Numbered from the stretch's first letter, positions 1 through 11,451 are shown. The stretch is 64,000 nucleotides of DNA from Lumbricus terrestris (GCA_949752735.1 OX457052.1:13858037-13922036); one strand, 5' to 3'. Notes: a model not told the origin generated them from the letters alone. Made by a program: numbers and translations.

Positions 1-690
1 AGACAAATGGAGGTGCGGAGAGGTTCTTTTAAAATTGATATGAAAAGTTTATGTTGTAGCTATGCTTGCAATTTTGATACCGGTAAGTGACTAAGTGACG
101 TGTGTAGTGACTGCATACAGTTTTAAAAGCAACTTATTCTCAAGAGAAGCCATGAAGTGACAGATTTGTAAACATCTGAATGCAGCTTTCGTCTGATATC
201 AAAGCTGATTTCCTCGTATACTTGTCAAACACGTTTTTCTATCTATAAAGACAAGGAAGCACTGTGATGGTTTTCGTGACCTCTATCAGAGAAACTGATC
301 TTTAATTATTTCGAGCACGTTTCATCCCGTCCCTCTGGTCGTCTATCGGATGTGTTGATCCGCAATTTTAAGGCCAATTTTCAGAGATTTTGGCAACTTA
401 TAAGATAATGATTCTCAGCTCTTGCAGATCAAAGTTGTCAATAATGAAATCGTTCCACGTTGGCCTATAGACGCCAAAAAGTAAAAGTGCTATTGAAGCT
501 ATTTAGTAGGCATAGGCCTACTCCGTGAAAAACCCGGGTAGACGGTTATGGGCATGGAACTGAAGTGGGTACATTGCCTTGGATACTCTTTTAACACAAA
601 CATTAACTGCTCAGTGCAGTAAAAAAGAACGGCAGATTTTCAGGTTAACCTCACAATTTAAAGATTATTATGCTTTTTGATTTGTCTTTC
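1..690. other. Stretch without recognisable gene
   Basis: AT-rich sequence in which I see no long open frame, splice-bounded exon, tandem repeat or element terminus. Confidence 0.5.
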
Positions 691-797
691 TGTTGAATCT
701 GGTTCAGCGTTCTCCAAAGTGTGTTCCGCAAATTTGTATTGAAGTATTGAAGAACCTCACGTCCTCAACGGATCAATTCATCAAAAACGAGATTGAG

Positions 798-800
798 GCC

Positions 801-831
<31 letters not shown>

Positions 832-856
832 TATATATATATTTATTATATATACG
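798..856. repeat. (TA)n-rich microsatellite
   Basis: Runs of alternating TA broken by TTTA steps. Short open frames crossing it are repeat readings. Confidence 0.9.
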
Positions 857-1115
857 AATGTACATGCTTTTGTATAAGAAGTGTGTGCGATAATTGTATA
901 TATAGATTCTCTGCATTTTCTGTGCCTTGAGTTTAATTTGATATCACATAGACTGCAGTGTCGAGTTGCTTCCATAATCCATATCGAACAGATTTTTAAA
1001 AACTTTGTCTCTCTCTTCACAGTGTGTTACCGCCATCTCTTCACTACCATATTATCCACCTCTTGTACATACAGTCTAAAACTAGTAGCTACTCATTCAT
1101 TTCATTCATTAATTT

Positions 1116-1502
1116 ATAAAATGTATGTAGCGCCCCTTCAAGAAGCCTACTCAAAGGTGCTCCCAGCCCAACCACGGCTAAAAAATAAGTCTTGAACAAC
1201 TGGTAGAAAGAAGGCAAATTATTCCGAGGTAGTAAATAAGCGCAGTAGGCCTACAAGGTTCAAGCCATTCCATGTAGACAGGCCAACAACCGAGAAGGCT
1301 CGACGCTGTCTGATAGGAGAGTGGGTTTGAGGGACCAGCGTCCAGCAGCTCCCCATTGGCCGAAGAGCGTAAAGCTCGACGGGAGGCTAAGTTGGAGATC
1401 AGACAAGTAGGACGGAGCGCTGCCAGTGGGACACCACCAGACAAGTGCTATTCTGTTGGAGATGCGTTGCGAGGCTGGAAGCCAGTGCAAAATATCACGC
1501 AT
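1116..1502 (-). pseudogene. 3' end of a non-LTR retrotransposon (LINE): RT C-terminus plus 3' tail
   Basis: Read on the minus strand, the distal part encodes a peptide typical of the C-terminal region of CR1/L2-like reverse transcriptases: a HWLPASQRI-type motif followed by TGSAPSYLSDL, then RRALRSSANGELL in a second frame. The change of frame shows it is broken. A degraded equivalent of the usual W-N-x-L-P motif follows. The element continues into a 3' segment (about 1116-1186) with the GAGTAGGCTTCTTGAAGGGG module that also ends the SINE-1 copies, and stops next to an ATTC-rich tail. It is a 5'-truncated dead copy. The clade is my inference; its membership of the LINE class is fairly secure. 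Confidence 0.75.
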
Positions 1503-1600
1503 ATAAGCAGAAATGTGGGCATACTTTTTAATATGACCAATAAGCCGAGCAGCTTATGTGAAAGCTTAGGTATGCAAGTACACGACCCCCACCCCAGGGC

Positions 1601-1726
1601 TTAAAGTGTGCCTGGACAGTCATGGACGGCGTCCATGCACTTGCTTTAAAATCTGAACGCCGTCCAGCCACTTATTGGCGAGCACAGGCTGGAAAGGTAA
1701 GGGGCGTCCAGGCACTTTTTTCCCCA
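1601..1726. repeat. Short inverted-repeat element
   Basis: The left end AAAGTGTGCCTGGAC is matched in inverse by GTCCAGGCACTTTT at the right end, with inner GGACGGCGTCC and CGCCGTCC motifs that can also pair. It may be a miniature transposon. I could not define a target-site duplication. Confidence 0.45.
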
Positions 1727-1869
1727 CTTTAGGCACTGCCCCAGCCCCCAATGACATGATTGTGCTAAATTTGAGTGAAAACTGGCTCAGCGCATGCAGT
1801 TCGTCAGGACAGAAAATGCTTTGTTCGCTTTGGGCACCTGTCAGTTTATTTCGTGCATTGGTCTAAAAC

Positions 1870-2242
1870 CTACAATATAATATATCCGTCAGTGTTTTGC
1901 TACATGTCGTCAACTTACAGTTAAAAGGACGAAAATGGAGTTAGCTTTCGTTACTCAGAGGGTTTAAAAAACAGCGATTTACCGGCGCTTAAGTCCAAGG
2001 AGCTTTCTGTGCATAATTGATTGAGAAGCATATTGCAGCTCGAGACATGTGCAACAGCTTTAGGATTTATGGGGGAGAAAGACAGGTCATCTTTCTGACA
2101 TGAACATGTTTTTTAGCGTTGCCGACGACTAATGTTGAAGACAGAGACGTGTGATAATTGAGCGAAAACGTGACCTACCAGTACTGTACGAGACTCTGTT
2201 TTACACTTGTGACCAAGTCATAAGGCACTGTTACAGTCTGTA
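1870..2242. other. Stretch without recognisable gene
   Basis: No coding potential, repeat or terminus that I can support. Confidence 0.4.
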
Positions 2243-2415
2243 TTGTAATGTATAATGTATTGTAATGCTACTGAATGTATTTTTCATTTGTGTATTAATT
2301 ATGTAAGAATTATGAAGCACTGTATTGTGTAATGTATTGTAATGCTTCTGAATGTATTTTTCATTTGTATATTAAGTATGTAAGAATTATGAAGCATTGT
2401 ATTCTGTAATGTAAA
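2243..2415. repeat. Tandem duplication, period about 77 bp
   Basis: Two and a partial third copy of an AT-rich unit containing TGAATGTATTTTTCATTTG and GTAAGAATTATGAAGCA. Confidence 0.75.
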
Positions 2416-2741
2416 TATATTTGTTTAATTATTATGATTATTCATTATTTTTATAATTATTTTTAATAATTATAACAATAATAATTTTCTTTATTGAATT
2501 CATTCTGACAAATGATTAAATGAAGCAATCTTATTTAAGATCTATCTCATCTACTAACAGAACAGATATTAATAATATTATTTTTTGTGCCCGAGGTATA
2601 TATGATCCCTCAGGTTTTAAAAAAATACTAAAGACTGTTGTTCTGGAGTTAACGGTCATCCTCATCGGTCAATTGCATAAAAGTGCCCCGAAATGCGACA
2701 ACATTAAAATTCTGCGTGCTGTATTCTGTATTATTATTCTG

Positions 2742-2742
<1 letters not shown>

Positions 2743-2789
<47 letters not shown>

Positions 2790-3014
2790 TACTACTAGGC
2801 CTATTACTATTATTATTATTATTACTATTATTATCATTGTTATTGCTGTTGTTGTTGTTGTTATTATTATTATTATTATTATTGTTATTATGTAAATTAT
2901 GCAATGTTAGTGTTATTAGTATTATTATTATCATCACCATTATATTATATTATTATTGTTGTTATTGTTGTTGTTGCTGCTGTTGCTGTTGCTGCTGCTG
3001 CTGCTGTTGTTGTA
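2743..3014. repeat. Trinucleotide microsatellite block (ATT/TTG/CTG)n
   Basis: (ATT)n of about 15 units is followed by interrupted TTA/TTG, then (TTG)n grading into (CTG)n near 2980-3013. Poly-I, poly-Y, poly-N, poly-L and poly-C readings in all frames are artefacts of the repeat. Confidence 0.95.
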
Positions 3015-3434
3015 GTGAGTCATTTATTTATAAAGCACATTCTTTGGTGTTTAGCTTCAGAGGGTTCCTTTCTTATTTAATTTAAGATGAAAGTTCACTG
3101 TGCATATGTTGCCCTGTCTTGCTGTCTTGCTTTCTGTTCTTCCTACTTATGTTATTTGTAGTGGGGCTGTACCGAATGTATGCTTCGTATTCATTTTTGG
3201 GCTGAATTGAGGGCCAAATAGCTATTGGGTGTTAGGCCGAATAGTGATAGGCCTAATCACCTATGTGGTGCAGCCCTTATTTGTAGATGGTTTGTCTTTC
3301 TTTCGTCCTGGCTGTTTGATCTATGCCAGGCACACAACGGGGAAGAATGCTGTGGCATAATCCTCTAGTTAATAGCCTAGATCATATGAAATGGTTTGTT
3401 GACTGTTATCGAATTCCCTTAGGAGTAGAACAGC
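3015..3434. other. Stretch without recognisable gene
   Basis: Low-complexity T-rich to mixed sequence with no feature I can name. Confidence 0.4.
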
Positions 3435-3712
3435 AATAGTCTTCTGGTTAGGGGTTGGACTGTCGGGAGAATGGTCGAGGGATCGAATTCCCACCAAGGA
3501 AGAAATGTTTTCTAAGGGTTCTGCCCCACCGTTGCCCCTGGCTAATTCAGCTGTAATGAGTACACCGACTGTACACTGTTGGTGGGAAGATAAGACGCCA
3601 AGGGAGAGGACTGGCCACCTGCCGTCGTCGTATGCCGAGGCCAAGAAGATGGATTTGCTATAGCACTTAATACCCACGGCTATCTCTCAGCGACTGGATT
3701 AAGGGATTGCTG
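3435..3712 (+). repeat. SINE-2 copy (tRNA-derived, + orientation)
   Basis: The 5' part has an A-box-like GTCTTCTGGTTAGGG and, about 40 bp later, a B-box-like GGGATCGAATTCCCA, the spacing of an internal RNA polymerase III promoter. The body shares AGTACACCGACTGTACACTG and a preceding GGAAGAAAT...TTCTGCCCCACC block with the copy at 7440-7830. This indicates a dispersed tRNA-derived SINE, not a functional tRNA gene, because no cloverleaf can be completed. Confidence 0.65.
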
Positions 3713-4027
3713 ATCGTCTTTGCCTGCTTAATACCCAGAATCCTCTTCGTCTCTGCATTGGTTGTTGCTTCGAGAGACCCTTTGCAATTGCTGGCTTATC
3801 GCAACGATCATTGTGTGCTGCAGGTGATCCACCACGTACGTACGTCTGGTAACAGCGGAGCGTGTGATTCCGGGAAATCAGTCTTTTCGTTGCTTATCCA
3901 CCATAAGCTGCATCTAGTTTTTTAACAACTAATCTTCTCCTGCACATATTCACCTGTTTGAGGACTTGGTTTTAGTGCACCATTGCTGATTTCATGTGTA
4001 TCGACAGACAATGCAATATCACTTAAC

Positions 4028-4376
4028 AGTGATGTAAGTGAGTCCAGTTAGGTCGATCCGATTTGACTTCTCCGAGACCATCTCAGTGGAGTCGAAGTCA
4101 ATTGCCATTGCAGAGGTGTTCGAGTCGAAGTCCCAGTCCAAGTCCATGAACATCCAAACACACTGAAACATGCAATCAAATAGTATGTGAAAACTTACAT
4201 CGCTACTGACGTAGAAAGAATTGTCGATTCAAAAACGCTGAATTAAATTCAATGTTTGTTAATCTGATATGATGAATACACATAGCGATTCTTCCACTGT
4301 TAAACACAAGTTTAACAACAGCCTCACTCCGGATAGGAGCAGCCAAAACTGTAACCAGCACTGAGTGTATGCGTGG

Positions 4377-4418
<42 letters not shown>

Positions 4419-4600
4419 CATACACACACACACACACACACACAGTTCTGTCCAGCAATCGTGACTTGAAAACCAAGTCAGTGAGTCCAGATGCTCTGAG
4501 TTGAAGTACAAAGTTATGACAGTCCGACTCCAAGTTTGAGTCAAGTAAAACGGTCTTGAGTCAGACTCGACTCCTTGGTCGTACTCGCGTGGCTACATTA
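4028..4600. repeat. GAGTC/GACTC-rich repeat split by TA and CA microsatellites
   Basis: Two blocks (about 4030-4140 and 4470-4590) are rich in short GAGTC, AAGTC and GACTC words in both orientations. They flank (TA)18 at 4378-4414 and (CA)n at 4424-4444. It may be a foldback element whose centre expanded into microsatellites. Confidence 0.5.
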
Positions 4601-5087
4601 CTGGAATTTCCTAATGAATAATTGAGTGTAATGACTTGAGCATTAATGATGGATACCCTTTTCACCACACCCTTGGCACTGCCAGATAAACAGATCAGTT
4701 GTGTGTGTAACTCGAATGCATTCCACGAAGGATAGTATTTTCTCCAGAAAGACCAGAGTGTAATTTACTAAATTGTAGAGAAGAGGAATTTCAAATGCTT
4801 ATTCGGAATGTATTCCATTCATCCCAGGCACGCCTGTTCCTGTCCCAAGGTCGTCCTCTACCACAGGCTGCAATCAGCTGATTACACTCTGGCAAGGGAT
4901 ATGTAGGCCTACGATTGGCAGTCAACGTTTATTAAAATACTCGGTGACACTAGCGCAATGCAGTAATTTATATTTAATCATCTCGATTTTGCAAAGTAGT
5001 TTCTTGTGAGAAGATTCTTAGGTGTAGGCCTATGTGTGCGTCCTACTATATAACAGATATTTCTCAGTCTCATCCTTTTCCTCAATT

Positions 5088-5089
<2 letters not shown>
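4601..5089. other. Stretch without recognisable gene
   Basis: No open frame or repeat that I can support. Confidence 0.4.
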
Positions 5090-5400
<311 letters not shown>

Positions 5401-5924
5401 ATATAGCATAGCACTATAGCGCATACATAGCACTATAGCACTTCGCATGTCTGCCTCAATGCTACTAGCATAAGACACAGCGCTTTTCTTCATTGCTGTC
5501 TCATGCAGTTCGGATGATTGGATTAACAGAGAAGAGGCATCTATGCGAAATAATTCATCGTTGCAGGTCTTTGACTGCACGCAGCAGTTTAAAAGATTTG
5601 CGAGGCATTGTCTTATAATGGGCTTCAAATCATCTGCGTGTTGTCTACGATGTTTATGCAGCCGACCAGGGAAGCTGACCAGTGTCGTTCTGCCTACTGG
5701 GTCGCCACCAAATCTAATAGCTTGGAAGCAGGCAGGCATTTGCCTGATTGCTTCCTGTGTTCTGGTTTGGGGGCGCTATGGACTGGGAGTGAATAATGGT
5801 TGATGAATTTAGAGGGCATGAGGTTACTGAGACCATTGAGGCGACCGGCATTTAGGATCGCCTTAGTCGGGACTGGAGAAAATAAATGTTGGGTGGGAGG
5901 CGAAATGGGGCATGTGTTTTTGGG
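5401..5924. other. Stretch without recognisable gene
   Basis: Mixed composition with short open frames on both strands that match nothing I recognise. Confidence 0.35.
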
Positions 5925-6150
5925 GAGGGGCGGTAGCTCATTGGATAACACGCTGGCATGGAGAGCGAGAGGTAACGAGTTCACGCCACGTATAGGGCGT
6001 GCGTGCTTTGTAGGCTGCTATTAGCGCCCTGTATTGCAGGCTGTTTGTTCTATTAGTAGTTAAGTTTGATGTTAATTAAGATTGCTGCATAACTTGTACA
6101 ATGTACATGTACAGCGCTGTGCATTTGCAAGCGGTTCATTAAAGAAAACA
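5925..6150 (+). repeat. SINE-3: tRNA-like head with TTA-repeat tail
   Basis: GGTAGCTCATTGGATAAC resembles a polymerase III A box and GGTAACGAGTTCACGCC a degenerate B box about 45 bp downstream. The body ends with AGCGCTGTGCATTTGC and runs into (TTA)n. I see one copy only, so this is weaker than the other two SINE families. Confidence 0.45.
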
Positions 6151-6362
6151 TATTATTATCTTTATTATTATTATTATTGTCATTATTATCATTGTTATTA
6201 TTATTACTATTATTATTGTTGTTTTTTGTTGTTGTTTTGTTTTTTTGCCCCGAGGAATTTAGGATCCCTCAGGGATCCTAAATACCTCGTTGTTGTTGTT
6301 GTTATTGTTGTTGTTGTTATTATTATTATTACTTTTATTTTTTTATTTTTTTATTATTATTT
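6150..6362. repeat. (TTA)n/(TTG)n microsatellite with an embedded 39-bp palindrome
   Basis: Two trinucleotide blocks flank a near-perfect palindrome at 6251-6289: 19-bp arms with 18 matches and a 1-nt centre, core AGGATCCCTCAGGGATCCT. Confidence 0.85.
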
Positions 6363-6417
6363 TGTGATTGCAGCTATAGTCTTTAACCAGGGATTGGAAG
6401 ATGTGCTCAGAACTAAT

Positions 6418-6740
6418 GTGCTTAATTTATCCACGTGAATGATGGTTGATGGGACGAAAATTGAGTCTGTTTGGACACGTATGTGGAATGGATGATAATA
6501 GAAAAATAAAAACAGTGATGCTTTGGAACTCTGGATGGAAGTGGGCGGAGGGGAAGACCTAGCAGAGAATGGATTGACGCCATCATGGACTGGTGAAGAA
6601 AAGATCTATAAAGCTTAGGACTAGCAGCACAGGATCTGGAAAAAAAGTGACTAACAATGCAGTGGACACCTAGTATGGGCGTGTTTGGCCCATGGATGAT
6701 GATGATGACGACGACGACGATGATGATGATGAATAATGGT
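6418..6740 (+). pseudogene. 3' fragment of a LINE with (GAT)n tail
   Basis: The plus-strand translation, with stops and frame changes, reads LRLFGHVCRMDDNRKIKT and then a GRPSREWID-like segment and a C-terminal NNAVDT. This arrangement is characteristic of the C-terminal ends of certain LINE reverse transcriptases. A (GAT)n tract at about 6696-6735 is the simple-repeat tail expected of target-primed integration. It is a dead, 5'-truncated copy. Confidence 0.7.
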
Positions 6741-7164
6741 TGACTGCTCATATCATGCATAGAGAATTTCAGTTAGATTCATGTATACAGCCTACTGTTC
6801 ATCCAGAATTCATGATTTTTCCTCGTGTTTGCCACCCTGTTTTAAATTGAATTTTGACTGATTTGGAAAGTTGATATTTTGGACAGTCGAGATTCACTTG
6901 TGTTTCTGTCCTCGAAATAAATTGAAATTACATAGCAAATGCAGAGTGTGATTTACAGGAGAAGATAAAGCAGGCTTAGACCATTCTCAGTGGAGAATGA
7001 CTTTCACATTTATTAGCTTCCTGCCAAGAGATCTTTCCCAATCCCCACAATTACCAGCCGCCATTAAATGTTTCACAAAAGATCTAAAACCAATTGATTA
7101 AATATAGACAATTAATTTAACAGAATAGTGCGATTTTTATCGGTCTTTGTGCTGCATGTTTACC
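6741..7164. other. Stretch without recognisable gene
   Basis: No feature I can support. Confidence 0.4.
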
Positions 7165-7378
7165 AGGGCGCGGTGGCGTAGTGGTGTGTTCTGTGCCTTG
7201 GAGTCGGAGGGCTTCAGGTTCGAATCCACCTCAAGTTGTTATGTAGGGACCTTGAGCAAATCCTTCACCTGCAATTGCTCATGCAGTGTCCGCGCTATAG
7301 TCAAAAGTGCCTCTCAGTAGAAAGTTTGAAGGAACGCTATAGCAAATATGAGAAATAAATAAATAAATAGATAAATAA
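7165..7378 (+). repeat. SINE-1 copy (tRNA-derived, + orientation)
   Basis: The most complete SINE-1 in the window. It has A-box-like GTGGCGTAGTGG, B-box-like GGTTCGAATCC about 45 bp later, a conserved body (ACCTCAAG..., GTAGGGACCTTGAGCAA, CAATTGCTCATGC), a 3' module CCTCTCAGTAG...TTGAAGGAACGCTAT, and an (AAAT)n tail. Other copies are at 9031, 49222, 58307, 61052 and 62630. Confidence 0.8.
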
Positions 7379-7439
7379 CAGTTTTTTAATTTTCCAGAAT
7401 TGGTAAAAATAACTTTTCAGATAGAGTTGTCTTCTGAGG

Positions 7440-7830
7440 TGTTCGACAGTGTAGTGTTAGACTTCTAAACTGGCGATAGTGGTAATGTATTCGTATCCCC
7501 ACAATGGCAGAAATTTTGCTCTAAATTCTCTGCTCCACACCCCCCCCATCCAACTCAGCTATATTAGTACACTGACTGTACACTGACTGTACACTGACAA
7601 CGTGCTTGATGGGGTTGATATTCTACTTGCTCTAGGACTCTAGGTCTATCTGTTAGCTGTTCCACCCCTCTGATCCATTGGTAACTCGACCTGGACCACT
7701 TTGGATTACTTTTAAGGACAACCCTTTTGACTCAATGCTGCGCTCGTGAATAAGCTGGTGCCCTGCGCTTGGCTTTCGAGTAGCGCTTTAGAAATTTGGA
7801 GATTATGATTACAATTACGATTATCTGTAA
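7440..7830 (+). repeat. SINE-2 copy (+ orientation)
   Basis: It shares the GTACACTGACTGTACACTG block and preceding GCTCCACACC region with 3435-3712. Its 3' part contains GTGAATAAGCTGGTGCCCTG and ends in GATTATGATTACAATTACG. The B-box region (TTCGTATCCCC) is degraded. Confidence 0.6.
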
Positions 7831-7857
7831 GTTGCACTCTATTGTCCTGTCAGTGGG

Positions 7858-7956
7858 AGCCTGGTCGTAATCGTAATCTCCAACCGTTTAAAGCGCCCCA
7901 CTCAATTACACAATTAGCCAAGCGCAGAGCACCAGCTTATTCACGAGCGCTGCTGA
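7858..7956 (-). repeat. SINE-2 3' end, inverted
   Basis: An inverted copy of the 3' segment at about 7741-7827 (GAGCACCAGCTTATTCACGAG on the plus strand), which makes a local inverted repeat with about 40 bp between the arms. Confidence 0.65.
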
Positions 7957-9030
7957 TGCAGACAAAGGCGATCAAGAAAACAGATGGATGTAATGGCGGA
8001 AGTCGTGAATGGTAATGCTTATAAATATGTCTTTCACTTCTCAATAATTAATAGTCGTCTGTGTTACAACCATCCAGCAAACGTACAACATAAATAATTG
8101 CTGCTTGCTAGACACCGCTTCAGCAGCAGACTTTGCACACCAGTCTTTGACACATGCAGACATTGGAAGAGACTATAGGTTAGCTACCATTTGACCTTGC
8201 CTGCATGTTTGATTAACTATCCTGGCCTCGCACTCCGTAAGTGCTTGTACTTGACAGCGTGCTACGACGAGACTGGAACAGAAGCCCATGATGGATGATT
8301 CTTCTTGGGGTAGTAAAAGGGTCAGAGGCATGAATTCTGTCCCAGTGGTATGAATTCTGTCCCTCGGCTGAGCCCAGAGATGCGCAAACACTGTCTTAAA
8401 TCATGATAGGGTTACTGTCTGGAAGGAACTATAGGCTGGATCTATGACTGGCCATCATGGTCTGTAGGTGGTAGATATAACCTATATGTGCGGTGACATT
8501 AAAAACGACCGAAGAGAATTATAAATCTGACGACTACCTTGATCCCTGGGCAGCATTATCTTCGTTTTGATCACTGTTTGTGCAAGATTTTACGAGTTCC
8601 TGTCGTGTACAGGACTGTCAAAATGTTCATCTTTATGGTAGGCGTTTTTGTAAGTTTTCTGCAATTGGAGAACAGTTATTTTCTTTTAAAATTCCTCCGC
8701 AGACCGCAACACGAATTATTATTATCGTCATGCAAACCCTTTCTGATCAATAGCTTTGTATCTGCTGTGTTTCATGTGACCATTCATAAAGTGCTTTGCT
8801 CAGCAAAAGCCCTTCAGAATGTACCCTATGATTCCAATCTATGAATTGATCATGTCTTTATTGCATAGCTGACTACATGGGACGCCTTTTCTTCATTCCA
8901 GTACAAAGGGATGTATTCTAACTGGGCATTTACCGGTACTTAAGCGTCATATGTATGCATGCAGAAATCGCAAGCTTGCAAAATTGTTATGTATATGTAA
9001 ACTTATTTTGTATATAATATGTATGAGTAC
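7957..9030. other. Stretch without recognisable gene
   Basis: About 1.1 kb without a repeat I recognise. A plus-strand frame at 8539-8844 (101 codons) has no identifiable domain or clear splice sites, and I do not call it. Confidence 0.35.
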
Positions 9031-9217
9031 TTGCAAGAATCCTACTTAGAGGCGCTCCCGAGCTCCAGCACGTACACAGAATCGGAGTTTCACGCCGAAG
9101 CGAATGATCAATTGCAAGTGAAGGAGTTTCTCAGGGCCCCTACATGGTGGATTGAGGTGGATTCGAACCCCCGCACCTCCAACACACTGAACAGACCACT
9201 ACGCCGTCGTGCCCCAC
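9031..9217 (-). repeat. SINE-1 copy (- orientation)
   Basis: The minus strand reads GGGGCACGACGGCGTAGTGG at the head, GGTTCGAATCCACCTCAA-type sequence (one extra base) as B box, and the GGAGCGCCTCTAAGTAGG module at the 3' end. The open plus-strand frame here is incidental. Confidence 0.75.
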
Positions 9218-9585
9218 AATTTTTCTTGGAAAACCAATATGACCAAGTTCCGTAATCAAATCAGCACCTTTGGACATCAGATGAGGTGTCTAGGTGTTGG
9301 ATTATTAAATTATGTTAGAGTCGTAGAGTCTGTGATTTAATCCAAGACAGGTCCATTAAGTTCACTTAGCTAATGTAATACTATGTGTGGTTTTTAAGAT
9401 TAATGGGGGTTTAATAAGTACACGGGGTATAGATGATTTAGAAAGTGTAGTCTCAGTCTCTGTTTTTAAGTAGACCATAGAAGATGTGCAGTACATAGGC
9501 CTATATGTATTTGAGGTCCAGCTTTTCGGATGAATTTAGAAAATTGGAATAACATAAGTATCTGATTAATTAATGGCAATAAATT

Positions 9586-9586
<1 letters not shown>

Positions 9587-9631
<45 letters not shown>

Positions 9632-9800
9632 ATGTATGTATGTTGTATGTATGTATGTATGTATGTATGTATGTATGTATGTATGTATGTATGTATGTAT
9701 GTATGTATGTATGTATGTATGTATGTATGTATGTGTGTGTATGTATGCATGCATGCATGCATGTATGACTGCATGTATGTATGTATGCATGTACGTATGT
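9587..9800. repeat. (TA)n followed by (GTAT)n microsatellite
   Basis: (TA) to about 9623, then GTAT tetranucleotides with a few GCAT variants near 9747-9790. Tyr/Met/Cys/Val and His/Thr repeat frames here are artefacts. Confidence 0.95.
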
Positions 9801-9834
9801 ATTCTCATCGTTACCATCGTTAAGTGACTATGAG

Positions 9835-10063
9835 AATGTATGTATAATGGACATTTATATAGCGCCTTAACGATAACCTCACGAAGGCATTTAACGACGG
9901 TTGTAAACAAGTGCAGCTTAAGTGACTTTGAGAATGTTTCATGAGATACATGCAGTGCAGTATTACGAATTGTTAATGGACGACTGTTCCAGTATGAAGG
10001 TCCGATACATGAGTATTTCCTCATTACCGCTATATTCGTTTTGCGTTTGGATGAATAACTCAT
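9835..10063 (-). pseudogene. LINE 3' end fragment (RT C-terminus)
   Basis: On the minus strand a short frame contains YWNSRPLTIRN and ETFSKSLKLHLFT, the W-N-S-x-P...F-K-x-x-L-K-x-x-L-F pattern that closes many CR1/L2-like reverse transcriptases. It is followed by a 3' end AAGGCGCTATATAAATG. The fragment then runs into the adjacent GTAT/TA microsatellite. Confidence 0.7.
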
Positions 10064-10203
10064 TTATTTTCATTACATTATGACTAGATCTGTAGTGAAG
10101 CGTGCTCTTGTGCAAGACTTTGTTTTGTTAAAGAGCAATATAAAGGCTTAATTCTATTGTATTGTATTGCATTGTATTGTATTGCATTGTATTGTATTGT
10201 ATC
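10062..10203 (+). pseudogene. LINE 3' end fragment with (ATTGT)n tail
   Basis: Nearly the same sequence as the 3' end of the LINE at 34076-34990: TCATTTATTTTCATT, CTAGATCTGTAGTGAAGCG and GCTCTTGTGCAAGACTT, followed by a TATTGTATTG tail. It abuts the preceding fragment in opposite orientation. Confidence 0.8.
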
Positions 10204-10483
10204 CATTGCATTAGTGGTCTTATGAACTTCAAGAGGCAAATGAGATCAGCTCCTATGAATATAGGCTATGCCTCCATAACTCAATAAGAAAATCGAAATT
10301 CTGGGTTTTGATGCTAAGCAATCCTGACAGAATTTATATCATCACCGTAATACGTTCTGGCATGGCATTGATCTGCTTCCGTCTTTTGAAAAAATTGTTT
10401 CGAAAACTGATTTAAGCTTACGATGAATACTGCGTTGTATTTTTAGCAGGTAGTTTGAATAACTGCACGGTCATAACTCATCT
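10204..10483. other. Stretch without recognisable gene
   Basis: Nothing recognised. Confidence 0.35.
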
Positions 10484-10552
10484 TTTTAGCCGTGGCTGGG
10501 CTGGGAGTGCCTCTGAGTAGGCTTCTTGAAGGGGCGCTATATAAGCTTTCGA
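10484..10552 (+). repeat. LINE/SINE shared 3' end module
   Basis: TTTTAGCCGTGGCTGGGCTG then GCCTCTGAGTAGGCTTCTTG and GGGGCGCTATATAA. The first part matches the untranslated 3' end of the LINE at 1116-1502, so this is a very short LINE tail insertion. Confidence 0.65.
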
Positions 10553-10941
10553 AATGAATATGCCTCGGTTTACTGTGTTGCAGAATCTGCCAAGGGTGGC
10601 TTGATTCAATAATATGGGCAATTCCATGTCATTTGACCTTATTCCGTGACTTTTGACCTTTCCTTTTACTTGTGTGTGGTTATTTCACCGTTTTTCTTTG
10701 CTTCATTCCACCAGTTATCTTACTTGTATTTGTCTTCATTCTAGTCGAAGTACACGTGTGCTTAACCCTATAATTCACTGTGTGTTCTTCTTCCTTACAC
10801 GTTCTAGGCATCCAGTTACAACCGCAATTGATATCAAGTGTATACTATTCATCTCGAGATTGGTTGGTCCAGCTTGACGGGGCAAACACGAGCTACAAGG
10901 TTGCAGATTAAGACGAATGAATGCGCTTTTGGACGGCCCTA
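10553..10941. other. Stretch without recognisable gene
   Basis: Nothing recognised. Confidence 0.35.
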
Positions 10942-10949
10942 TTACTTCC

Positions 10950-11451
10950 GGTAATTGGGTAGTTTAGCGTCCCAAATTATTTTGACCATTTCTTTGCAAT
11001 AATAACTGAAAGACATATACAATAACACATATTTAATTGAGGAAATCATAAAATGTGTGCTTGAAAACCTCAAGGAAGTCCCAAACGGGGTAACTATCGC
11101 GTAAAAATGGAAGCTGGATGAGGATTTCTTATGGCTAAAATGATGAAAAGAACGCTTCAAAGATGGAAGCTGGATCAATGTTCTGTATTAGTAGTTGAAA
11201 TAGAAGCTGGATACAAGTTTTCACCGATCTGAAATAGAAGCTGGATTCACGAATGGCATGATAAAGAAGTGGAAGCTGGATGAATATTTTTATACATCTA
11301 AAAAATAGAAGCTGGATTTATGAAAAGAACGATAAAGAAATGGAAGCTGGATGAAGGTTCCAGTTTTGATAAAATAGAAGCTGGATTGACGAGAAATTCC
11401 AAGCCTCAGCAATAACCTGAATAATTTGGGACGTTAAACTACCCAATTACC
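10950..11451. mobile_element. Non-autonomous DNA transposon with TIRs, 8-bp TSD and an internal periodic array
   Basis: The termini are inverted repeats of about 33 bp (left GGTAATTGGGTAGTTTAGCG, right inverse identical except one base, then CCCAAATTATT). They are flanked by a perfect 8-bp direct repeat TTACTTCC at 10942-10949 and 11452-11459. There is no transposase frame. The interior carries eight copies of (A/G)GAAGCTGGAT starting at 11109, 11165, 11202, 11236, 11271, 11307, 11342 and 11376, so seven of them are spaced 34-37 bp. G-type and A-type monomers alternate to form a unit of about 70 bp. An 8-bp TSD fits several superfamilies (hAT, P, Merlin-like); the GGT terminus does not decide among them. 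Confidence 0.85.

Noticed and set aside
2520..3085. Poly-Ile/Tyr/Asn/Leu/Cys proteins
   Set aside because: Trinucleotide repeats read in every frame.
7165..7260. Functional tRNA gene
   Set aside because: Polymerase III A- and B-box-like motifs are present, but no cloverleaf or anticodon arm can be formed. It is a SINE head.
9566..10063. 165-codon minus-strand protein
   Set aside because: A LINE C-terminal remnant run together with a GTAT microsatellite.
10950..11451. CRISPR array
   Set aside because: The motif is only about 11-13 bp, spacers are partly similar to one another, there are no cas genes, and the array lies between TIRs with a TSD in an animal-type genome.
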